Source: Neobacillus paridis (GTDB taxonomy: Bacteria; Bacillota; Bacilli; Bacillales; Cytobacillaceae). From it: a stretch of 64,000 nucleotides of DNA. This document shows, piece by piece, positions 17,788-27,381 of this stretch. The stretch covers positions 38,497 to 102,496 of the forward strand of contig NZ_JAESWB010000115.1 of assembly GCF_016765675.1 (NCBI RefSeq). Direction: 5' to 3'. Position 1 is the first letter of the stretch. Every line of letters begins with the position of its first letter. The notes under the pieces were generated by a model. The model saw only the letters and a list, made by a program, of their open reading frames with translations, had not been told where the DNA came from and made no database searches. A program made the position numbers and the translations under genes.

Positions 17788-19128
17788 TTACACTAGTACG
17801 ATTGTTTTTCTAGTAATATATGAAAAAAGGATTAACACTCCGATGGTTATAAGACTAACGGATGTTCCAATAATATTATTGCGATTAAATATAAATCCGA
17901 TGAAGATCACGCCCAAGGCGATTAAAGCAAAGACGGTCGAATATGGGAACCATTTTACTTTAAAAGACGGCTGATTGAGGTATTGCGGCCGTAGTTTTAA
18001 CTGTGCGGCACAAATACTCATCCATATTAGCATGACGGTGAAACCAGGGATTGTCATTAAATAGCTGATGACTTCATCAGGGGTCAGGTATGCCAGGAAG
18101 ACGCCAAACATGATAAACAAACTCGTCATCATCAGCCCAATAATCGGAATTCCTTTACGAGATAATACCGCTAATCTGGCAGGCGCCACACCACTTTGTG
18201 CCATCGAAAATAACGTCCTGGAAGTTGCATATATACCGGAGTTAGCCGCCGAAAGCACCGCGGTCAAGAGCACAAAATTCATAATATGGGCTGCACCAGG
18301 CAGACCGGTAACACTAAATACTTGGACAAACGGGCTGTCGGCGCCAGTAACCTTATTCCACGGCATTATCCCACAAATGATGAGGATTGGCATTATATAG
18401 AAAATAATAATCCGCCAAACCGTACTCTTGATAATTCTTGGTAATACCCTTTCTGCATCCTTCGTTTCGGTCACGGCAACACCGATCAACTCGGCCCCGC
18501 CATAAGAAAACATAACGACCAAAAAGGCGCTGAACGTGCCCCCAAGGCCATGAGGGAAAAAGCCGCCATGCCCGGTATAATTTGACAATGGATTGTGAAT
18601 CCCACTGGGAATAACGCCTAACAGTAATAAAAATCCTAAAATGATAAAGGCCGTTAGAGCAAGAATTTTCACCCCGGCAAACCAAAATTCAAGTTCTCCA
18701 TAGTATTTTACTTGAAACAAATTAATTCCAATGATCACCACAGCGCAGATCAGACTTAGCAGCCATAAGGGGGATTGAGGAAACCAAAATTGCAGGAAGC
18801 TTCCTGCAGCTAATAATTCTACTGCCGTCACGATAATCCAGTTGATCCAATAAAGCCAACCCACGAGGAAAGATACTTGGGAACCAAAAGCCTTGTTGAT
18901 TAAATGCTGCACATTATGATTGGGATAAGCCAAAGCCAATTCACCTAGCGCCGCCATAATAATGAACAGAATAACTCCACCAATTAAATAGGCAAAAACA
19001 ACGCTTGGGCCGGCAGTATGGAGCGTATCCGCACTCCCTTTAAATATCCCTGTACCAATCATCCCGGCTAATGCAATAAATTGAACGTGGCGCGGTAATA
19101 ATCCTTTGTTTAGTTGCTGTTTTTTCAT
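17788..19128 (-). CDS. Amino acid permease, APC superfamily
   Basis: A 446-residue integral membrane transporter of the amino acid-polyamine-organocation superfamily, importing an amino acid with protons. About 12 hydrophobic segments are visible, and the first contains the family signature GMIGTGIFKGSADTL. The late segments NSGIYATSRTLFSMAQSGVAP and PGFTVMLIWMSICAAQLK are typical of the AAT subfamily. The substrate cannot be told from sequence. I chose ATG 19128 (MKKQQLNKGL) since the longer in-frame extension carries no membrane segment and has no ribosome site. Confidence 0.87.
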   Translation of the reverse strand: MKKQQLNKGLLPRHVQFIALAGMIGTGIFKGSADTLHTAGPSVVFAYLIGGVILFIIMAALGELALAYPNHNVQHLINKAFGSQVSFLVGWLYWINWIIVTAVELLAAGSFLQFWFPQSPLWLLSLICAVVIIGINLFQVKYYGELEFWFAGVKILALTAFIILGFLLLLGVIPSGIHNPLSNYTGHGGFFPHGLGGTFSAFLVVMFSYGGAELIGVAVTETKDAERVLPRIIKSTVWRIIIFYIMPILIICGIMPWNKVTGADSPFVQVFSVTGLPGAAHIMNFVLLTAVLSAANSGIYATSRTLFSMAQSGVAPARLAVLSRKGIPIIGLMMTSLFIMFGVFLAYLTPDEVISYLMTIPGFTVMLIWMSICAAQLKLRPQYLNQPSFKVKWFPYSTVFALIALGVIFIGFIFNRNNIIGTSVSLITIGVLILFSYITRKTIVLV

Positions 19129-19149
19129 AGTGCACCCGCTTCTCTCTCG

Positions 19150-19165
19150 CTTAAACGCTTTTAAG
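19150..19165 (-). promoter_or_regulatory. 16-bp near-palindrome upstream of the permease, cre-like
   Basis: Read on the minus strand, CTTAAAAGCGTTTAAG lies 22 bases before the permease ATG. It contains an AAGCGTT centre reminiscent of a CcpA (cre) site but with three mismatches to the consensus. The identical 16-mer occurs upstream of aroA at 36085-36100 in the same orientation relative to the gene. Confidence 0.3.
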
Positions 19166-19253
19166 TGATAAAGCATTTTTTATATTAATATATCATTTTT
19201 GTGAAAATTGTCAATAACAGCTAGTTGTTTCATAGAGATTGTAGGAAAACACA

Positions 19254-19288
19254 ATAAAACAACACGCGGCAATCCGCGTGCTGTTTTA
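19254..19288 (-). terminator. Terminator of ytzE
   Basis: The inverted repeat with CACGCGG and CCGCGTG arms around AATC is flanked by AAAACA and TGTTTT. On the minus strand it ends in a T-rich run after ytzE. Confidence 0.8.
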
Positions 19289-19298
19289 ACGATTTCAT

Positions 19299-19520
19299 TT
19301 ATGAAGACATTTTAACTTTCTTATGTGTGGTCGTCCATTTTCCACGGCTTGGACTCATGACCAAATCATTATAGGCTAAGACATTTAAATCTCGTTGTAC
19401 GGTTCGAGGAGTGATACCAAATTCCTCTACAAGTTCCTGTGTTGTAACTGTGCCATTCTTACGGATAAACATGTAGATACATTTGATGCGGTTTAACATC
19501 CGGTTAGTTGAAGGTTTCAA
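19299..19520 (-). CDS. ytzE: Small DeoR-type HTH regulator YtzE
   Basis: A 73-residue protein consisting almost only of a DeoR-type winged helix-turn-helix (IRKNGTVTTQELVEEFGITPRTVQRDLNVLAYNDLVMSPSRGKW), matching B. subtilis YtzE. There is no sugar-phosphate sensor domain, so it may be a stand-alone DNA-binding unit; targets are unknown. The start is TTG at 19520 with an AGGGAG site. Terminators separate it from the permease, so the two are likely transcribed apart even though they share a strand. Confidence 0.85.
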   Translation of the reverse strand: MKPSTNRMLNRIKCIYMFIRKNGTVTTQELVEEFGITPRTVQRDLNVLAYNDLVMSPSRGKWTTTHKKVKMSS

Positions 19521-20077
19521 AGAACCACTCCCTATCCTTTTTTCAAACCTTTGGCTAATCCCTCTATCGACAGTCTGGTTGAAAATTGCTTTTCAAAATA
19601 TGTAATTTTCTTTTCCGCGCAGACATCTCCTTTTTATGGAAGGTCCTCTGTCAATATTTCAATGTCTTATCCTTAGTCTTATTGTACCCATAATTTCAAA
19701 AAATTTCTACTACAATAGTATAGTTTTAAGAATTTTCCTCCATTATTTTGAAAAGCAGAGTGTTTTCCCTCCTTTTTTTAATTCTTACTATAGGGTATGG
19801 TGTAAACTATGGGACTTATGATAAATTAATTGAATTTTCTAATAAAATTTTTAGTGAAATATTTCGTTTTTTAGAAACTAGCTTAGTTGTAAGGACAAAA
19901 ATTCAAGCGAGGGTTTTCACCAATGACAAGCATCATGTAAACCGGAAATTGAAAATCGATGTGGAAAATTGTAATCTTTACTATAAGTTACGTGGAAATA
20001 ATCTGCGTCTTTTTATAAAGTGTCTCTTCATAGTTAGGCAAAAATAGAATAAAATTGTGAAAAGGAATGAAAACAAT
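19521..20077. other. Gene-poor, A+T-rich interval between ytzE and thpR
   Basis: I see no supported gene in these 557 bases; open frames here lack ribosome sites and recognisable sequence. The inverted repeat TTGAAAA-TTGC-TTTTCAA lies at about 19579-19596, upstream of ytzE. A possible promoter for thpR is TTGAAA (19949-19954), 17 bases, then TAATCT (19972-19977). Confidence 0.45.
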
Positions 20078-20644
20078 ATGCAGCAAACCCATTATTTTTT
20101 TGCCGTTAGGATCCCGGAAGATACGAAGGTACTTATGAAGGATATAATGGAGAAATTGCAACAAAGTTTTCCTTTTGACCGCTGGGTCCATCATCAGGAT
20201 CTTCATATTACATTAGCATTTCTCGGGGCGGCGGAGGCTGAGAAACTGACGGCAGCAGAAAGCTTCGTGAGAGAGGGATTAGAAACGGAAAAATCTTTTC
20301 GATTACAAATAAACGGACTCGGAGTCTTTGGAAGGGAGGATTCCCCAAGAGTATTTTGGGCAGATACGGTCGATAGCAGTGAACTGCGAATCGTAAGGAA
20401 TAAGGTATATACAGCTTGCGGGAAAGCAGGCTTTCAATTAGAAACGAGGCCATTTCGACCGCATATTACTTTAGCAAGAAAATGGAGCTCCGAAACCACT
20501 TTTCAAAAAAAGAGGCTTGAAGTTTGGCAGGAATTGCAATCTGAACCACTCTCCTTTCAGGCGAAGGATGTTGTGTTATATCAAACGTATCTCAATCAAA
20601 CTCCTAAATATAAAGCGATAACTATTTTTCCACTACAATCATAG
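20078..20644 (+). CDS. thpR: RNA 2',3'-cyclic phosphodiesterase (YtlP, LigT/ThpR family)
   Basis: A 188-residue member of the 2H phosphoesterase superfamily that opens 2',3'-cyclic phosphates on RNA ends. The two catalytic HxT motifs are HITLAFLG near residue 45 and HITLARK near residue 130. FFAVRIPE at the start is typical of the family. ATG 20078 is preferred; an in-frame GTG at 20057 would add seven polar residues. It is followed closely by the lipid kinase gene, as in the B. subtilis ytlP-ytlR order. Confidence 0.9.
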   Translation: MQQTHYFFAVRIPEDTKVLMKDIMEKLQQSFPFDRWVHHQDLHITLAFLGAAEAEKLTAAESFVREGLETEKSFRLQINGLGVFGREDSPRVFWADTVDSSELRIVRNKVYTACGKAGFQLETRPFRPHITLARKWSSETTFQKKRLEVWQELQSEPLSFQAKDVVLYQTYLNQTPKYKAITIFPLQS

Positions 20645-20664
20645 AGATAAAAGGGTTGGTTTTT

Positions 20665-21645
20665 ATGAGAAGCATCTACTTTATTGTTAATCCGAATGCC
20701 GGAAACGGACGCTGCCGTAAAATATGGGATAGAATAGAAACCTTGTTGATCGATGAACAAGTTTCTTTTTTGGCATTTTATACGGAATATCCGGGTCATG
20801 CAAAAAAACTTGCCGGACAAATTGCGGCTAAACATGATGGGGAAACCATCATTGTAACGGTTGGCGGCGACGGAACTTTGCATGAAGTCATGAATGGCGT
20901 CACCAGGAATAAAAATGTCATCCTTGGGTTTATTCCAGGCGGGTCCGGGAATGATTTTTCCAGAGGCTTCAAGATTCCGTCCAACCCTGTGAAAGCTCTG
21001 CAGGTACTGCTTCGTTTAATAAAAAGTGATCCTGTTCAAATAGATAACGGAAAAATGACATTGGCGGACGGGGCGGAGGAGTTTTTCATTAACAATATGG
21101 GTGCCGGATTTGATGCACTCATTGCCTATCAGGTCAATCATTCACCAATCAAGGCTATCCTTAATAAGCTGTCATTGGGCCGTTTAGTTTATGTTTATTT
21201 TCTGCTGAAAGAATTATTCACTTTTAAACCGACAACCATTGATATTGCGATTGATGGGAAAAAGTATTCCTTTAAACAGTCATGGTTTGTCACCGTTTCA
21301 AATCAGCCATATTATGGCGGGGGGATGAAAATTGCCCCCGCAGCTATTCCCGATGACGGTTTACTGGATATTACCGTTGTTCATGAATTATCCAGATGGA
21401 AGCTGTTGCTGGTATTTATAAGCGTCTTTTGGGGCAAGCATATATTTTTTCAAGAAGTGAAGACCTTTAAAGGCAGAATGATATCGATTCAATCGGCGGA
21501 GAAACTGTTTGTCCATGGGGATGGGGAGCATGTTGGCTACACTCCTTTAAAAATCGAAATCCAGGTCAAGTCGATGCAGGTATTGACAAGAATGCAGCAT
21601 GCCCCAGAAGTTAATCTAGAAGCGAGGGATTCAAATGACTTCTAA
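20665..21645 (+). CDS. ytlR: Diacylglycerol kinase-family lipid kinase YtlR
   Basis: A 326-residue lipid kinase with the diacylglycerol/sphingosine-kinase catalytic domain: IVNPNAGNG (residues 7-15), TVGGDGTLHEVMNG near residue 67 and GFIPGGSGNDFSRG near residue 91. YtlR of B. subtilis is a putative member; the phosphorylated lipid is not certain. ATG 20665 follows AAAAGGG with nine-base spacing. Its last 11 bases overlap the start of amyX, indicating translational coupling between the two genes. Confidence 0.88.
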   Translation: MRSIYFIVNPNAGNGRCRKIWDRIETLLIDEQVSFLAFYTEYPGHAKKLAGQIAAKHDGETIIVTVGGDGTLHEVMNGVTRNKNVILGFIPGGSGNDFSRGFKIPSNPVKALQVLLRLIKSDPVQIDNGKMTLADGAEEFFINNMGAGFDALIAYQVNHSPIKAILNKLSLGRLVYVYFLLKELFTFKPTTIDIAIDGKKYSFKQSWFVTVSNQPYYGGGMKIAPAAIPDDGLLDITVVHELSRWKLLLVFISVFWGKHIFFQEVKTFKGRMISIQSAEKLFVHGDGEHVGYTPLKIEIQVKSMQVLTRMQHAPEVNLEARDSNDF

Positions 21646-23857
21646 TAATAGGAATTTTCTTGCTTATTTGGACGAGATGGACTTGATTACCATTCTTCTT
21701 CCCCTTTCCTATCACCAGGGGTTATCTTCCTCTTTTTCTTTAACTGATGGACTAGGAGAGAGTCGATTGCAAACAATTAAAAAATATTTCATCGAAGGCT
21801 ATTATAAATATATCTGCCGATTTTCGGAAGAATATGACTTTGGGAAACAGTATTGGATTATCGACGAACATAGCGGCAAAACCGATTTACAAATCGGTGC
21901 TGTCATTAGAACGGAAGCCTTTGACCAAAAATTTTATTATGAGGGGCATGATTTAGGAGTAACCTATCAGAAAGATCAGTGCCTTTTTAAACTTTGGGCG
22001 CCGACTGCTGTTCAGGTTAAATTGAAATTAAACCCACCTTCCAGTCCCGATTCGGAAATAGTAAAGCTGAAACGAGGGGATAAGGGGATTTGGTCGGTAA
22101 TCGTTTCCCGTGATTTGGAATATTACCAATATAGTTATCTTGTACAGGTTAATCAGGAATGGCGCGAGGCCGTTGACCCGTACGTCAAGGCTGTCAGTGC
22201 AAATGGTGAAGCCGGTGTTATTGTCAATCTGAAGAAGACCGATCGGCCGAAGATCACTCTCCCCCCCATTGAAAGTCCGGTGGATGCCATTATTTACGAA
22301 ACACATATAAGAGATTTCACGATTCACCCGAATAGCGGGGTTAAGCATAAAGGATTATATCTTGGGGCCGGGGAATTAAATACCAAAGGTAAGGACGCCG
22401 AACCTACCGGTTTATCCTACGTAAAAGCTTTAGGTGTTACCCATATAGAATTCCTTCCGTTTCATGATTTTGCCGGTGTTGATGAATTAAAGCCGAAGGA
22501 ATCATATAATTGGGGCTATAATCCCCTGCATTTCAATACTCCGGAAGGCAGCTACTCCACAGATCCCACTGATCCCTATTCCAGAATTATCGAATTAAAG
22601 CAATTAATTGACCAGGTTCATCGAGCTGGACTTCGGGTTATGATGGATGTGGTCTATAACCACGTTTATATCCGTGAACAATCCTCATTTGAAAAAATCA
22701 TTCCTGGTTATTACTTTCGTCATAATGACATGGGAATGCCATCAAATGGCACCGGTGTCGGGAATGATATCGCATCCGAACGGCGGATGGTACGAAAATT
22801 TATCGTTGATTCCGTTCGCTACTGGCTAGAGGAATATCATATTGATGGTTTTCGTTTCGATTTAATGGGGATTTTGGATATTGAGACAATGAATGAAGTG
22901 AAAACTGTCTGTGATTCAATCAGTAAGGGTGGGGAAGTCCTCATCATTGGTGAGGGCTGGAGTCTTAATACCCCGCTGCCGTGTAACCAAAAAGCGAATC
23001 TGGCAAATCAGGATAAATTGCCGCGGATTGCCCAGTTTAATGATCAATTTCGCGATGTTATAAAAGGCAGTACGTTTCATCTTGATGATAAAGGCTATGC
23101 CCTGGGAAATGAAGCGTACCATGAGGCCGCATTTGAAGCGATTACCGGCAGTATTGGCTTTAATAAGCGAGAAAATCGTCTGTTTAATGAACCAACGCAA
23201 ACTGTCAACTATATTGAATGTCATGATAACCATACATTATGGGATAAGCTTCAAGTCTGTTTGAAGGATGAAAATATAGAGGTAAAAAAGAAATATCACC
23301 GTTTGGCAACCGGATTGGTCATCTTGTCGCAAGGAATTCCTTTTCTCCACAGCGGGCAGGAGTTTTTCCAGACGAAACAAGGTAACGGCAACAGCTACCG
23401 AGCCCCTGACACTGTTAATCAGCTCGATTGGATACGGAAAAGTGAAAATGAAGAAAATGTAAACTATCTAACAGGTCTTATTCAAATTCGTAAGGAATAT
23501 CGTTGTTTTCGTTACCGGACTGCTGCCGAAATCCGAGCTAAAATTCGACAGTTTCCACTCCCCGCACCAATGATGGGCTTAATATATTATTCAGAAGGAT
23601 ACGATATTCTTCTCGTAGTGAACCCATCGAAAAAGCAGTACTCCATTTCCCTGCCAAAGGGAAAATGGTCACTTTTAGCTAATCAACATTATGCAGATAA
23701 GGTTCCAAAAGGCAGCTTTTACGAGGGGGAATCAGTGATTGAACCAATCTCACTTCATGTATTCGTAACATCCAGCTCTACGAGTAATCCTGCGGCAGCA
23801 TTAGCATCGCTTTTTCTTCAAAAAGATGACTTGACGAAAAAAGGCAAATGGAGATAA
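21635..23857 (+). CDS. amyX: Type I pullulanase
   Basis: A 740-residue glycoside hydrolase family 13 enzyme that cuts alpha-1,6 branches of pullulan and glycogen-like glucans. An N-terminal domain and a CBM48-like domain (FKLWAPTAVQVKLKL) precede the barrel. The type I pullulanase signature YNWGYNP is present. Catalytic residues are visible: nucleophile Asp near 409 (GFRFDLMG), acid/base Glu near 440 (IIGEGW) and the third Asp near 531 (ECHDNHTLWDK). There is no signal peptide, so it acts in the cytosol. Confidence 0.95.
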   Translation: MTSNNRNFLAYLDEMDLITILLPLSYHQGLSSSFSLTDGLGESRLQTIKKYFIEGYYKYICRFSEEYDFGKQYWIIDEHSGKTDLQIGAVIRTEAFDQKFYYEGHDLGVTYQKDQCLFKLWAPTAVQVKLKLNPPSSPDSEIVKLKRGDKGIWSVIVSRDLEYYQYSYLVQVNQEWREAVDPYVKAVSANGEAGVIVNLKKTDRPKITLPPIESPVDAIIYETHIRDFTIHPNSGVKHKGLYLGAGELNTKGKDAEPTGLSYVKALGVTHIEFLPFHDFAGVDELKPKESYNWGYNPLHFNTPEGSYSTDPTDPYSRIIELKQLIDQVHRAGLRVMMDVVYNHVYIREQSSFEKIIPGYYFRHNDMGMPSNGTGVGNDIASERRMVRKFIVDSVRYWLEEYHIDGFRFDLMGILDIETMNEVKTVCDSISKGGEVLIIGEGWSLNTPLPCNQKANLANQDKLPRIAQFNDQFRDVIKGSTFHLDDKGYALGNEAYHEAAFEAITGSIGFNKRENRLFNEPTQTVNYIECHDNHTLWDKLQVCLKDENIEVKKKYHRLATGLVILSQGIPFLHSGQEFFQTKQGNGNSYRAPDTVNQLDWIRKSENEENVNYLTGLIQIRKEYRCFRYRTAAEIRAKIRQFPLPAPMMGLIYYSEGYDILLVVNPSKKQYSISLPKGKWSLLANQHYADKVPKGSFYEGESVIEPISLHVFVTSSSTSNPAAALASLFLQKDDLTKKGKWR

Positions 23858-23870
23858 AATCTATTATGAT

Positions 23871-23907
23871 GGCTATTGTAGAATAACATATCAATAGCCC
23901 TTTTTTA
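23871..23907 (+). terminator. Terminator of the thpR-ytlR-amyX group
   Basis: GGCTATTG (23871-23878) pairs with CAATAGCC (23892-23899), followed by a T-run. Confidence 0.82.
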
Positions 23908-24068
23908 TTTAAATAACAGACCACGTTTAAATCTATTCTAATTGGAAATTGGTTATAAAGATAAACCTTTGGACGGTTAAGGTTCTTCCTATCCTGGAGA
24001 AGTCCTTCTAGTAAAGTTAGTTAGGATTAGGGACACCACCATTAGAACGGCATAAATTGAAGGTGACA

Positions 24069-24845
24069 ATGTTGGAACATATATTAGGACAAAAGTGGGA
24101 AATAACACCCGCTGGCGGCGCCACTGGTGAAGCATTTTTTGCAAAAAATGAGAACCAAAGCCTTTTTCTCAAACGGAATTCTTCCCCTTTTTTGGCCGTG
24201 CTGTCAGCCGAAGGGATCGTTCCAAAGCTGATTTGGACAAAGCGTTTGGAAAACGGTGATGTCATTACAGCCCAGCAATGGCTGGAAGGGCGGGAGCTAA
24301 AACCAGAAGAAATGAATCAAGAACTTGTTGCCAGGCTGTTAAAGAAAATCCACCGATCAGAACCGATGCTTAGTATGCTTAGCCGCCTCGAAAAGTCTCC
24401 TTTAAACCCTGAAATGATATTTCAATCGATTATAAATGAAGTCGATAACGAAACGCTTTCTTTACCGGAAGTTCGGAGGGCATTGGCTTTCTTAAAACAA
24501 GAATCAAAAAATGTCCATTGCGAAGAAAAAGTCGTTTGCCATGGTGATTTGAATCATAACAATTGGCTGCTTACAGAGGATAACGAGCTGTACCTAATTG
24601 ATTGGGATGGAGCTGCGATTGCCGATCCGGCAATCGATTTAGGAATGCTATTATATTGGTACATTCCCGAAGAAAATTGGCGGGACTGGCTTTCCATGTA
24701 TGGGGAGGAGCTTACAGATAACTTAAAACTAAGGATGAAATGGTATACAGTCCTTCAGACCATTTCATCCATTCAGTTCCATAAAGATAAAAACCGCCTT
24801 GAGGAAATGAAGAAATGGATTAAATTTCTAGACGAAATTCTTTAA
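24069..24845 (+). CDS. ytmP: Aminoglycoside phosphotransferase-like kinase YtmP
   Basis: A 258-residue protein of the choline kinase / aminoglycoside phosphotransferase fold. The catalytic loop CHGDLNHNNWLL near residue 160 and the metal-binding LIDWDGAAIADPAIDLG near residue 178 are intact. The substrate is unknown; orthologues are conserved next to trmB and ytzH in bacilli, so a housekeeping role is more likely than antibiotic resistance. ATG 24069 follows AAGGTGA. The stop codon abuts the stop of the convergent ytzH with no base between. Confidence 0.86.
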   Translation: MLEHILGQKWEITPAGGATGEAFFAKNENQSLFLKRNSSPFLAVLSAEGIVPKLIWTKRLENGDVITAQQWLEGRELKPEEMNQELVARLLKKIHRSEPMLSMLSRLEKSPLNPEMIFQSIINEVDNETLSLPEVRRALAFLKQESKNVHCEEKVVCHGDLNHNNWLLTEDNELYLIDWDGAAIADPAIDLGMLLYWYIPEENWRDWLSMYGEELTDNLKLRMKWYTVLQTISSIQFHKDKNRLEEMKKWIKFLDEIL

Positions 24846-25124
24846 TTACGAAAATTGTCCAATATCATTTACCCATTGTGATAAATTTTCCTGATTGGAA
24901 ACAATGTGTTGGTCGAGGTCGGCAGTCTGGGCTCCTTCTTGACTGTAATAATAGATATCCTGCAGAATGTCTTTTATATTTTGGCTGACCTGTGCATTTA
25001 CCATCAGTGATTTAGCCAATCGTTCCAGCTGTTCACATTCCGCTGTTGAGCCGCAACAATCGGTTTGATGATCATTTAATATATCTTTTAGTAATGTGAC
25101 TTGATCCTGATGATTCAGTGGCAA
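24846..25124 (-). CDS. ytzH: YtzH-like protein (92 aa)
   Basis: A 92-residue protein of the YtzH family; function unknown. The conserved centre DILNDHQTDCCGSTAECEQLERL has a CC pair plus a third Cys that could bind metal or form a disulfide (inference). The conserved end LSQWVNDI is present. I chose TTG 25124, ten bases after AAAGGA, which gives the usual 92-residue length. A GTG at 25133 in the same frame is too close to the site. It is divergent from trmB. Confidence 0.85.
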   Translation of the reverse strand: MPLNHQDQVTLLKDILNDHQTDCCGSTAECEQLERLAKSLMVNAQVSQNIKDILQDIYYYSQEGAQTADLDQHIVSNQENLSQWVNDIGQFS

Positions 25125-25261
25125 GAAAAACACATCCTTTCAAGTAAAAATGAAAATTGAATTCACCTTTAGGTTGTGGATTCTTTTTTTGTTTATTCAC
25201 TTGCAACAGATATTGCTTCGTGATATTGTTTTCATCAAAATTATCTTATAGGAGTGCCGTA

Positions 25262-25903
25262 ATGAGACTTAGAAATAAACCTTGGGCAAAGGATAAAATA
25301 GCACAATACCCCCAGTATATCGTTCCAAATCCGGAAGAATATAAAGGAAAATGGCATGAGGCATTTGCTAGTGATCAGCCGCTCCACATTGAAGTAGGTA
25401 CCGGGAAAGGCCGGTTTATTACCGAAATGGCCAAAGCTCATCCAGAGATTAACTACATTGGGATCGAATTATTTGATAGTGTCATCGTCGCTGCATTAGA
25501 CCGATTAATTGAGGCAGAGCTTCCAAATCTTAAGCTGTTAAATGTTAATGCCAAGGATTTAGCCAAGTTTTTTGCCAAAAACGATGTCCAGCGCGTTTAT
25601 TTGAATTTTTCTGATCCGTGGCCTAAAAAGCGTCATGAAAAAAGAAGATTGACTTACAAGGACTTCTTGAAGCTATATGAGGAAATCATGACAGATGGCG
25701 GGGAAATTCATTTTAAGACAGATAATCAAGGCTTATTTGAATATTCATTAATGAGTTTTTCTGCCTATGGCTTGCTGTTGAAATTTATCAGCCTTGATCT
25801 TCATAACAGCGATTTTGAAGGTAATATCATGACTGAATATGAAGAAAAGTTTTCCGAAAAGGGAAATCGGATTTATCGTTGTGAGGTTAAATATCAACAT
25901 TAA
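25262..25903 (+). CDS. trmB: tRNA (guanine-N7-)-methyltransferase
   Basis: Methylates N7 of G46 in the tRNA variable loop with SAM. The 213-residue length is that of the bacilli. Motifs are clear: [15 protein letters not shown] (SAM site), NYIGIELF, and the TrmB signature [19 protein letters not shown] near residue 118. ATG 25262 follows AGGAG. The upstream in-frame extension to 25157 is hydrophobic and has no counterpart in the family, so it is not translated here. Confidence 0.96.
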   Translation: MRLRNKPWAKDKIAQYPQYIVPNPEEYKGKWHEAFASDQPLHIEVGTGKGRFITEMAKAHPEINYIGIELFDSVIVAALDRLIEAELPNLKLLNVNAKDLAKFFAKNDVQRVYLNFSDPWPKKRHEKRRLTYKDFLKLYEEIMTDGGEIHFKTDNQGLFEYSLMSFSAYGLLLKFISLDLHNSDFEGNIMTEYEEKFSEKGNRIYRCEVKYQH

Positions 25904-25993
25904 TGATTTCGGACCGCTCATTTTGATGGGTTGTCCTTTTTATTTTTCTTAATTATCAGATAATGATAAACTAAAAAAAAGGAGTTGATGAGT

Positions 25994-26833
25994 ATGGATA
26001 CATTAAAGATCGGAAATGTATCGTTAACATGGTTATCCGGCGGAGTAACCAATCTGGACGGGGGAGCCATGTTTGGAGTCGTACCAAAATCATTATGGTC
26101 GAAGAAATATCCGGCAAATGAAAAAAATCAAATCGAATTGCCAACAGACCCGATTTTAGTTCAATTTGATGGGAAAAATATCTTAATTGAATCGGGGTTA
26201 GGAAATGGAAAATTAACTGAAAAACAGCTTCGGAATTATGGGGTAACGAAGGAATCCGAACTGGATGTTTCCCTACAAAGCATAGGCCTTGATTCAACTA
26301 AAATTGATTACGTATTAATGACCCATTTACATTTCGACCACGCATGTGGCTTGACCAAACCTGGAAATGGTGAATTTGTATCGGTTTTTCCTAATGCCAA
26401 AATCATTACATCCAAAATTGAATGGGATGAAATGCGTCAACCCAATATTCGTTCAAAAAATACATATTGGAAGGAAAACTGGGAAGCCATCGAATCACAG
26501 GTTGAAACATTTGAGGAAAACTGGAGTTTTGGCCCGATCCGGATGATTCATACCGGAGGTCACAGCAATGGACATTCCATTGTGATCATTGAAGATGGAG
26601 GAGAAATGGCGATTCATATGGCTGACATTATGGCAACGCATGCCCACCAAAATGTCCTATGGGTAATGGCCTATGATGATTATCCAATGGATTCAATTGC
26701 TGCAAAGGCTAAATGGCAGCCATTTGCTGTAGAGAAACAGGCCTGGTTCACTTTTTATCATGATGCATTTTACCGGGCAGTTAAATGGGGACCGGACGGT
26801 CAAATGATGGAAAGCGTGAAAAGATCGAAATAA
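25994..26833 (+). CDS. ytnP: Metallo-beta-lactamase-fold lactonase YtnP
   Basis: A 279-residue MBL-fold hydrolase matching YtnP, described as a quorum-quenching lactonase in Bacillus. The zinc-binding HxHxDH motif is [12 protein letters not shown] near residue 107, with further ligands expected in [10 protein letters not shown] and the Asp of HMADIMATH. Among possible starts (25985, 25988, 25994) I chose ATG 25994, nine bases after GGAG. It is the last plus-strand gene before a bidirectional terminator and ytzB. Confidence 0.9.
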   Translation: MDTLKIGNVSLTWLSGGVTNLDGGAMFGVVPKSLWSKKYPANEKNQIELPTDPILVQFDGKNILIESGLGNGKLTEKQLRNYGVTKESELDVSLQSIGLDSTKIDYVLMTHLHFDHACGLTKPGNGEFVSVFPNAKIITSKIEWDEMRQPNIRSKNTYWKENWEAIESQVETFEENWSFGPIRMIHTGGHSNGHSIVIIEDGGEMAIHMADIMATHAHQNVLWVMAYDDYPMDSIAAKAKWQPFAVEKQAWFTFYHDAFYRAVKWGPDGQMMESVKRSK

Positions 26834-26835
26834 CG

Positions 26836-26876
26836 AAAAGCCGTATCCTAATCGATGAATGGGATACGGCTTTTTC
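26836..26876. terminator. Bidirectional terminator between ytnP and ytzB
   Basis: AAAAGCCGTATCC (26836-26848) pairs with GGATACGGCTTTTT (26862-26875) and serves both convergent genes. Confidence 0.88.
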
Positions 26877-27203
26877 TTAAGCAATTCCTTCCGACAGACG
26901 GCGAATATCAATGAGTGTTCCTGTTGAGGCATCTGCAATAAATTCATATTGTTCATCGATGCCTTCAACAGTTTTGGAGATTCCTCCTTTGTAAACCTGG
27001 TAATGGATTTGCTGTTTTTGATATGGCTCCGCTACCATATGGATCCATGAGCCGGATATCGATCCATTTTGACTAAATTGCTTTTTAACATTTTCTAATA
27101 CTTTTTCAGGTGATACCTTTGTTTGTTTAGTAATCATTTGGCGTGCCGTGTAGCCGCCAAGAATACCAACTGCAGCACCAAGCATAAAAGATTTCCAGTT
27201 CAT
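26877..27203 (-). CDS. ytzB: PepSY-like small membrane-anchored protein YtzB
   Basis: A 108-residue protein with an N-terminal hydrophobic segment (SFMLGAAVGILGGYTARQM) and a PepSY-like C-terminal part (IHYQVYKGGISK then YEFIADASTGTLIDIRRL). It resembles YtzB of B. subtilis; the function is not known. It likely sits at the membrane with the PepSY-like part outside, but the orientation is inference. ATG 27203 has a perfect GGAGG site seven bases upstream; the in-frame stretch beyond it to 27224 covers that site. Confidence 0.8.
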   Translation of the reverse strand: MNWKSFMLGAAVGILGGYTARQMITKQTKVSPEKVLENVKKQFSQNGSISGSWIHMVAEPYQKQQIHYQVYKGGISKTVEGIDEQYEFIADASTGTLIDIRRLSEGIA

Positions 27204-27381
27204 TGCAGGACCTCCAACATACAAATATGGAAAAGATTGTGACTTCCTATTCTCTTCCAGTATAGCGCATTAATTTGACGGAAGATAGAAAAATCAAATG
27301 TTGGTAAAAATCCAATAAATTCTGTAATATTAGGCTGAATACATATATTATTTAGACCAATTCAAAAGGAGCAAACAGCTG

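Noticed and set aside
19748..20047. A 99-residue open frame with a hydrophobic N-terminus upstream of thpR
   Set aside because: TTG start without a ribosome site, A+T-rich random-looking composition, no recognisable family, and it overlaps the likely thpR promoter.
24069..24845. Aminoglycoside resistance gene
   Set aside because: The fold is shared, but the position beside trmB and ytzH and the overall sequence fit the conserved YtmP group.
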